A stretch of DNA of 11,688 bases, from positions 288,317 to 300,004 of the forward strand of contig QEOQ01000506.1 in assembly GCA_010279815.1 (NCBI GenBank), written 5' to 3'. A program made the position numbers and the translations under genes. The stretch is from Brachionus plicatilis (Eukaryota > Rotifera > Eurotatoria > Ploima > Brachionidae). Shown in pieces: positions 8,101 to 11,688 of this stretch (positions are counted from its first letter, which is position 1; each line of letters opens with the position of its first letter). The notes under the pieces were generated by a model, which ran no database searches, was not told the origin of the DNA, and worked only from the letters and a program-made list of their open reading frames with translations.

Positions 8101-10976
8101 AGCTTCTTTTGTTCTTAGCTTCTCTATTCCTTTCAGCTTGATTTGCGCCAGGTTTTGACGCACGTCCAGCAGGAGCTAAATTAAATTTTTAATAAGCAAA
8201 TATTTAACAAATAAAACAGGACTTGTAAATCTTGTGAACCACTGATCAATTTATTTACCTAGCTTGTTTTTGAAGGTAAATTTTATAATTAAATAACGCT
8301 ATCTTAATGTCTTGATTTTAAATTAATTTTTAATTATTTGTGTTTATCAAAAAATATGGTATTAAAGCAAAAAAAATTTTTTTGGTAATACTTTAAAAAT
8401 TGAAAAAATTGTTCAAAAATATTTTTTTAAATTGTACCTCTGAAGCAGACTTCTCTGGCTGGAAAATTTGCTGAAACCAAATTGCTAATTAAAATAAATG
8501 TTCCGACTTTTTTTAGTTAAAAACAATAAATCGCAAATTTTTTATCCTAATAAACATTGAAAAAAAAAATTTTATTATGAAGGAAAATATGATCAATTGG
8601 TGTCAAAATAGACCAGAAAAATTTGAAATTTAAAAAATCCTAATAATTAGTAATCTAATTTTTTAATGAGACAGGTAGAACGAAATTTATAAAAAGATAA
8701 AAAAACATAAAAAAAGAAAATAAAACATAGAGCAAAATATTGATTTAATTATTGAGAAAAAAATATCAACTTTATAAAAAGATAAAAAACATTAATTCAA
8801 AATCCAATTTTCAGTTCAATCAAAAAGAAAAAATATAATGAATTTAATATTAAAGATAAAAAGCATAAATTCAAATCCAAATTTGGTTAATTTTTTTCAA
8901 TTAGCAGAATTAATCCACTGTTTATTAAAAAAACAAAATTAAATCAATATTACTATAATGCAATGCGCAAATAGACGCTTTAACTTTTTCTCGTAAGTCT
9001 ACAGGCATTTATCACAATTTTTTATCTTTATTTGTTGAAAAATTAAATTATAATTAATTTTTCTAAAAAAAAATTAGGGTGGCTCTATTAACACACTAAT
9101 AATTTATTGACACAACAATATGAAAAAGGACTATTTCTGAGATATGTTTTGAATTAAAATTTCAAATGTTTTAATTTAAATTATTAAAAATTTGAAAAAA
9201 GGATTAAATTTAATATAGAGAAATAAAATTTTGATATTTTTGATAAAAATTTGGGATTTACGAGCAATTAAAAGAGAAAATTGAAAAAAGGTGCAATATC
9301 AATTCCGTTCTGATCAAAATTCGGTCTTCAAATCATTTAAACCAAAAGATTAAAAGTCCAAAAAACTTATTTATTCGTCTTTAACTGTAAATAAAGTTTT
9401 TTGTGTAACAGAAATAAAAAATAAAAAACCAAGAAAAAAAAAATAAAAGTAAAATAATTTAAAATATAGTAAAAAAGGCAATTAAAATATACAAATTGAA
9501 AGCAATGACAGGTGCAACATTTTTAAGTAATGAAAAGTTCAGGAAATAAAGAAGAAATAGTAAGATTAGACAATGGAGTCGGATATTCAACATATCTTAA
9601 TTCAAAACCTGGAAAAACTATTTTCTTTCCATTAAATGATTCAACATTTTTTTGAATAAAGAAGAAAAGATTATCAGCGGTTCGTCAATTTTTTCTAAAA
9701 CCTGATTGTTCCTGAATTAGTAACGAGTTTTGTTCTAAATAACTTTATAATCTCAAACTTTTAAAAGAAAAAAAAAGTCCGGACTTGGACTTGACTTGAG
9801 ACTTGTGACTTTTAAACAACTCTTATATAATTTCTTTTAGAATAAACCTTTGGTTACACATATTTTTATTTTTGCCCCTCAAAAAAAGGTGATGTGTCAA
9901 TAGGCACTCCGAAAAAATTATAAATTTTTCAATCTGGAGAGTTTAAAATTATTTATTCTAAAAATTCTAAAAATATTCTAAAATTGATTATATGATATTA
10001 TTTTTTCTCCTTTCTTTATGTTTCTTTATCTCACCCATTTTTAATTATTATACCTTGATGATGAATACTAGTCTTGGATCCTGGTCTTGATGTCAGTGAA
10101 GTTGGATCATTTTGGGTGTCCCGATCTTTCATGAACACAAATGCAGGTATCACAGCAGTACCTTTTCCAGTAACGCTCAGCACTTCTTCCCCATTATCAT
10201 AAATTGTAAATTTAATGTACACATCAGACTTAGAAGTTGTCAGTTGAAGTGAGGTTAGATGATCATCCGAAACAACAACTTTGGATCTTTGAAATCAATG
10301 ATAATTTTATATTTTTGATTTTTTATAAAAATATTTACCTCATAATGAGTTTATTTTCTGTAGGTATATAATAATCTCTTGTGTCTCTGATGTCAAAACT
10401 TGATTGTATTTCTGATTTATTATTGCGTGGTGCAATAAGCACTGGGGAAGAGCCTATTAAACGTAAGCGCCATCTACCAGCGCCAGCAGGCTGGTCCGAT
10501 ATCCTTGCCTCGGCTAAAATGGTATATCCTCGCCTATTCTTGGCATAAGTATAAGGTGAGACTTTGTTAAATACTTTTGGCACTTCTTTGTAAGTATCAT
10601 TATTTATTACTTTAAGAAGACAATTGTTCAAATTTGAATACAATTTTGGTAGTAAAAGAACATTTTCATTAGCAAAAAATACATCTCTGTAAAAAAAATA
10701 AATTAGCTCTTAATTGAAAATATTGAAGATAAAATATTAACCTGAATAAAATAAACCAGGTATTGGCAGCTTGTTCTAAGTAAGAACCATTGTAGTCTGT
10801 ATATGATATACGGTTCCATTCGTCTTTGTAAAATGGATAATACTGCATTATGTTAGGGTTTAATTTAAACATGGTCCTAGTAATAAATTTTGAATAAATG
10901 GTTTAAAAAAAGATTTGGTCCACCTTGAAAAACTATCTTCAAAAATAATCTCTCTTATGAACTCTGGATGCTCCAT
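4922..10976 (-). CDS. ADGB: Androglobin, C-terminal part (nine exons, 699 codons assembled)
   Basis: Joined exons: 10976-10924, 10876-10742, 10686-10339, 10286-10054, 8470-8438, 8175-8051, 7023-6967, 6104-5172, 5104-4922. All eight junctions are GT-AG and in phase. Recognition rests on landmarks I associate with androglobin: SYLEQAANTWFILFR (about residues 49-63), GRWRLRLIGSS (133-143), RDYYIPTENKLIMR (166-179), VTGKGTAVIPAFVF (217-230), YILEAVVLKNSWPLS (332-346), HWTLKWVSD (426-434), KKDTDRIEEIK (444-454) and LPPIDIDPFIR (568-578). Residues 50-230 look like calpain-type beta-sandwich sequence. About 240-330 and 350-420 are low-complexity Ser/Lys linkers. About 587-690 is a charged helix, then a Lys-rich tail and TAG. 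Vertebrate ADGB is linked to motile cilia and sperm flagella; a like role here is inference. The calpain-protease and globin regions are missing and should lie beyond 11688. The ATG at 10976 may be an internal methionine rather than a start. Confidence 0.85.
5172..6104 (-). CDS. ADGB: Androglobin exon G (largest exon)
   Basis: 933 bp from acceptor TTTTCCAAG (6105) to donor TTACAA|GTAAAT (5171), phase 0 both ends, 311 codons. It carries NHRYILEAVVLKNSWPLS, a Ser/Lys linker, KPHWTLKWVSDASSS, IKKDTDRIEEIKALKKAWES, a Lys/Glu/Asn low-complexity stretch, the proline-rich TPPAPPKPKIVLPPIDIDP and then a highly charged helix. The in-frame TAA upstream (about 6127) is excluded by splicing. Confidence 0.9.
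6152..6174 (+). repeat. Left terminal inverted repeat, 23 bp
   Basis: It is an exact reverse complement of 6925-6947. Read on the gene's strand it ends in TTCAG, which could act as a 3' splice acceptor. Confidence 0.8.
6925..6947 (-). repeat. Right terminal inverted repeat, 23 bp
   Basis: It is an exact reverse complement of 6152-6174. It lies 19 bp inside the donor site of exon F. Confidence 0.8.
6967..7023 (-). CDS. ADGB: Androglobin exon F, 57 bp
   Basis: It has acceptor TTTAAAG at 7024 and donor TCAAA|GTAACT at 6966, phase 0 at both ends. It encodes RSSSRQSYGPDAEDDDSVK. It is GC-richer than its flanks. It joins exon G directly in frame (SVK|NHRYILEA). Confidence 0.75.
7024..8050 (-). 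other. Androglobin E-F intron, 1,027 bp
   Basis: AT-rich with no coding sequence seen. At 7521-7550 it holds AAAATGATCAAA and TTGAGACCTTG, words shared with 2045-2088. I could not find a terminal inverted repeat like the one in the F-G intron. Confidence 0.6.
8051..8175 (-). CDS. ADGB: Androglobin exon E (Ser/Lys-rich linker)
   Basis: 125 bp between acceptor AATTTAG (8176) and donor ACTCG|GTAAAT (8050), phase 1 in and phase 0 out. It encodes APAGRASKPGANQAERNREA and onward through KNKRSSSANSTDLK to QGHS. Charge and Ser content suggest a disordered linker between the beta-sandwich region and the NSWPL segment. Confidence 0.75.
8438..8470 (-). CDS. ADGB: Androglobin 33-bp microexon
   Basis: It has acceptor TTGGTTTCAG at 8471 and donor CAGAG|GTACAA at 8437. 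The 33 bases are phase 1 in and phase 1 out, so including or skipping it keeps the frame. It encodes A-NFPAREVCFR between exon D (HHQ) and exon E (APAGRAS). Base composition is clearly less AT-rich than the surrounding intron. It is alternatively skippable. Evidence is splice words, composition and phase only. Confidence 0.65.
8686..8886. repeat. Degenerate direct repeats, three copies
   Basis: Copies begin at 8686 (TTTATAAAAAGATAAAAAAA), 8771 (TTTATAAAAAGATAAAAAAC) and about 8848 (TATTAAAGATAAAAAGCATA). The second and third continue into TTCAAAATCCAATTTT and TTCAAATCCAAATTT. The period is about 77-85 bp. It lies in non-coding intron sequence. Confidence 0.5.
9530..9712 (+). pseudogene. Decayed small ORF inside the intron
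   Basis: ATG at 9530 opens 41 codons (MKSSGNKEEIVRLDNGVGYS, then STYLNSKPGK, FFPLNDSTFF) to TGA at 9653. The same frame then continues for about 20 more codons (IKKKRLSAVRQFF...). Residue variety is richer than in random AT-rich frames, suggesting a fragment of a former coding sequence, perhaps from a transposon. I do not recognise it. Confidence 0.3.
9777..9811. repeat. GACTT-type microsatellite
   Basis: The run GTCCGGACTTGGACTTGACT continues as TGAGACTTGTGACTT: five irregular GACTT units within 35 bp. Confidence 0.6.
10054..10286 (-). CDS. ADGB: Androglobin exon D
   Basis: 233 bp, encoding residues 179-257, including SDVYIKFTIYDNGEEVLSV and GKGTAVIPAFVF, then a Ser/Thr-rich linker. The end is at CATCAAG|GTATAA (phase 1). 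A second good-looking donor, ATGG|GTGAGA at about 10034, was set aside because its phase leads to a stop in exon E. The following intron is long (10053-8471). Confidence 0.85.
10339..10686 (-). CDS. ADGB: Androglobin exon C (beta-sandwich region)
   Basis: 348 bp, with acceptor TTTTTTTTACAG at 10687 and donor ATGAG|GTAAAT at 10338, phase 2 in and out. It encodes residues 63-179. Landmarks are VFNKVSPYTYAKNRRGYTIL, GRWRLRLIGSS and RDYYIPTENKLIMR. The pattern of a Gly-Tyr-Thr strand followed by G-x-W-x-L-R-L resembles calpain C2-like/domain III repeats, which fits the calpain ancestry of androglobin. The next intron is 52 bp (10338-10287). Confidence 0.88.
10742..10876 (-). CDS. ADGB: Androglobin exon B
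   Basis: 135 bp, entered after TTACTAG and left at TTCAG|GTTAAT, phase 2 at both ends. It encodes residues 18-63, including the aromatic-rich stretch YYPFYKDEWNRISY and the conserved-looking NGSYLEQAANTWFILF. It is separated from exon A by a 47-bp intron (10923-10877) and from exon C by a 55-bp intron (10741-10687). Confidence 0.85.
10924..10976 (-). CDS. ADGB: Androglobin exon A (first exon in window, 5' limit uncertain)
   Basis: It encodes MEHPEFIREIIFEDSFS plus two bases of an arginine codon, and ends at the donor TCAAG|GTGGAC. An in-frame TAA lies nine bases upstream (10985-10983), so the reading either starts at ATG 10976 or enters through an acceptor. The only nearby acceptor is ATGGAG|CAT, giving a start at 10970 in phase 0 behind a short T-rich tract. 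Because androglobin is much longer than this, the acceptor is more likely than a true start. The retrotransposon begins within about 50 bp upstream, so the exon could also be truncated. Confidence 0.65.
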
Positions 10977-10984
10977 TATTAATT

Positions 10985-11688
10985 AAAAAAAGTGGAATTT
11001 TACATAATATTAAAAATTGGTTTTGCAAAGCTGATTTATGAAGAGGTTCTTGGATTTATAAAACAGCATAGGAAAAGATGGATATCCGATGAGACATGGG
11101 CACTGATAGCTGAAAGAGGGGAAATCAAAGCGAAAATGCTTCAAGCAAAATCTAATCGAATCCGCGAGAAATTAGAAGCATCATATGGAATATAGAACAG
11201 GCTTGTCAAGAAAGGAGCTAGGCGTGATAAGAGGAATTATATAAATCAGTGTGCTAGCGAAGCAGAAGAAGCCAGCTCAAAAGGGGACCTACATAAGCTA
11301 CACAAGATCACAAATTCGATATGTAGCTCTTCACAGAAAAGAACAACATTAGTGAAAGACAAAGAAGGTCGTATCCTAACAACTGAAAAAGAGCAAGGGC
11401 AAAGATGGGTTGAGCACTTTAGAGAAGTTCTAAATAGACCAGAACCTTTAGAGTGTTTAAGACCAGAAGCAGCTAGCACTGACCTCGATATTAACACTGA
11501 AGTTCCAAGCTTAAAGGAAATAGAAGCTGCGATAAAGGTTCTGAAGAACCGGAAAGCTCCGGGCATTGACGGAGTCACAGCAGAAATGTTAAAAGCAGAT
11601 GGTAGGATCACAATAGGGATATTGCAAGACCTCTTCAGCAAGATATGGAGGCAAGAAATCATACCAGAGGACTGGTCAAAAGGCCTAA
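10985..11688 (+). mobile_element. Non-LTR retrotransposon (RTE-like LINE), 5'-truncated, runs off the edge
   Basis: The encoded polyprotein segment matches the linker between endonuclease and reverse transcriptase in RTE/Jockey-group LINEs, followed by the first reverse transcriptase motifs. The endonuclease domain is absent, as expected of a 5'-truncated copy. The left boundary is uncertain (about 10985-11030) because recognisable coding begins at about 11035. It is antisense to the androglobin gene and begins within about 50 bp of exon A. The remaining RT domain, 3' UTR, tail and any target-site duplication lie outside the window. Confidence 0.8.
10992..11687 (+). pseudogene. LINE ORF2 fragment: linker and start of reverse transcriptase
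   Basis: One frame is open from about 10983 to 11687 except for a single TAG at 11193-11195. Before the stop it reads KRWISDETWALIAERGEIKA, a typical LINE linker motif. After it come VKKGARRDKRNYINQCASEA, DKEGRILTTEKEQGQRWVEH and then RKAPGIDGVTAEMLKADG and IPEDWSKGL. The last two are the opening motifs of a non-LTR reverse transcriptase domain. The catalytic aspartates lie further on and are not in the window. The in-frame TAG and missing endonuclease mark this copy as inactive. There is no start codon and no ribosome-entry feature. Confidence 0.8.

Larger units (their letters stand above)
9077..9910. mobile_element. Candidate non-autonomous element with imperfect inverted ends
   Basis: GGGTGGCTCTATTAACACA at 9077-9095 is roughly the reverse complement of TGTGTCAATAGGCACTCC at 9893-9910 (CTATTxACACA core, a few mismatches or gaps outside it). 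The span of about 834 bp includes a short decayed plus-strand ORF. No clear target duplication is seen. The match is imperfect and could be chance. Confidence 0.3.
8471..10053 (-). other. Androglobin D-microexon intron, 1,583 bp
   Basis: This long AT-rich intron contains degenerate direct repeats (8686-8886), a possible inserted element (9077-9910), a decayed plus-strand ORF (9530-9712) and a GACTT-type microsatellite (9777-9811). No further exon with matching phase was found, though another microexon cannot be excluded. Confidence 0.55.

Noticed and set aside
10022..10053. Extending exon D to the donor ATGG|GTGAGA
   Set aside because: The word is a good donor, but its phase leads to an early stop in exon E, while CAAG|GTATAA keeps both the microexon and exon E in frame.
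11246..11662. Minus-strand 138-codon ORF
   Set aside because: It is an antisense shadow of the LINE reverse transcriptase frame, which carries the recognisable motifs.
1..11688. CRISPR arrays, bacterial defence operons, tRNA or rRNA genes
   Set aside because: No regularly spaced repeats, no operon-like packing and no cloverleaf or rRNA signature were seen; intron-containing genes and a LINE indicate an animal genome.

Overview
The window looks like nuclear DNA of an AT-rich invertebrate animal. Coding exons are small and clearly less AT-rich than their surroundings. They are separated by GT-AG introns, many only 47-67 bp long, and the right edge carries a LINE retrotransposon. I see nothing bacterial, no CRISPR array and no RNA gene. 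The phylum cannot be fixed from sequence alone; very short introns in an AT-rich genome would suit a rotifer or another small spiralian, but that is a guess.

The main gene is on the minus strand, from 10976 down to 4922. I recognise it as the C-terminal part of androglobin (ADGB), a large cilium/flagellum-associated protein with calpain-like and globin domains. I assembled nine exons by hand. The splice phases agree at all eight junctions and give 2,100 nt, i.e. 699 codons plus a TAG stop, including a 33-bp microexon. The protease-like and globin parts are absent and should lie to the right of 11688. Exon positions: A 10924-10976, B 10742-10876, C 10339-10686, D 10054-10286, microexon 8438-8470, E 8051-8175, F 6967-7023, G 5172-6104, H 4922-5104.

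Two mobile elements have affected this gene. A foldback (MITE-like) element of about 796 bp with 23-bp exact terminal inverted repeats (6152-6947) fills the F-G intron. Without it that intron would be 66 bp, the size of its neighbours. A non-LTR retrotransposon (RTE-like linker plus the start of a reverse transcriptase domain, plus strand) starts at about 10985-11030, directly against exon A, and runs off the right edge. It carries one in-frame TAG.

On the left, 420-1611 holds minus-strand coding sequence for unrecognised membrane proteins: a 164-codon four-helix ORF, and an exon pair joined by a frame-preserving 57-bp intron that encodes a signal-anchor-type glycoprotein. Between the two loci, 1612-4921 is an AT-rich stretch with only repeats, small hairpins and two GC-rich islands. 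The long introns of the androglobin gene hold further degenerate repeats and a possible decayed ORF.
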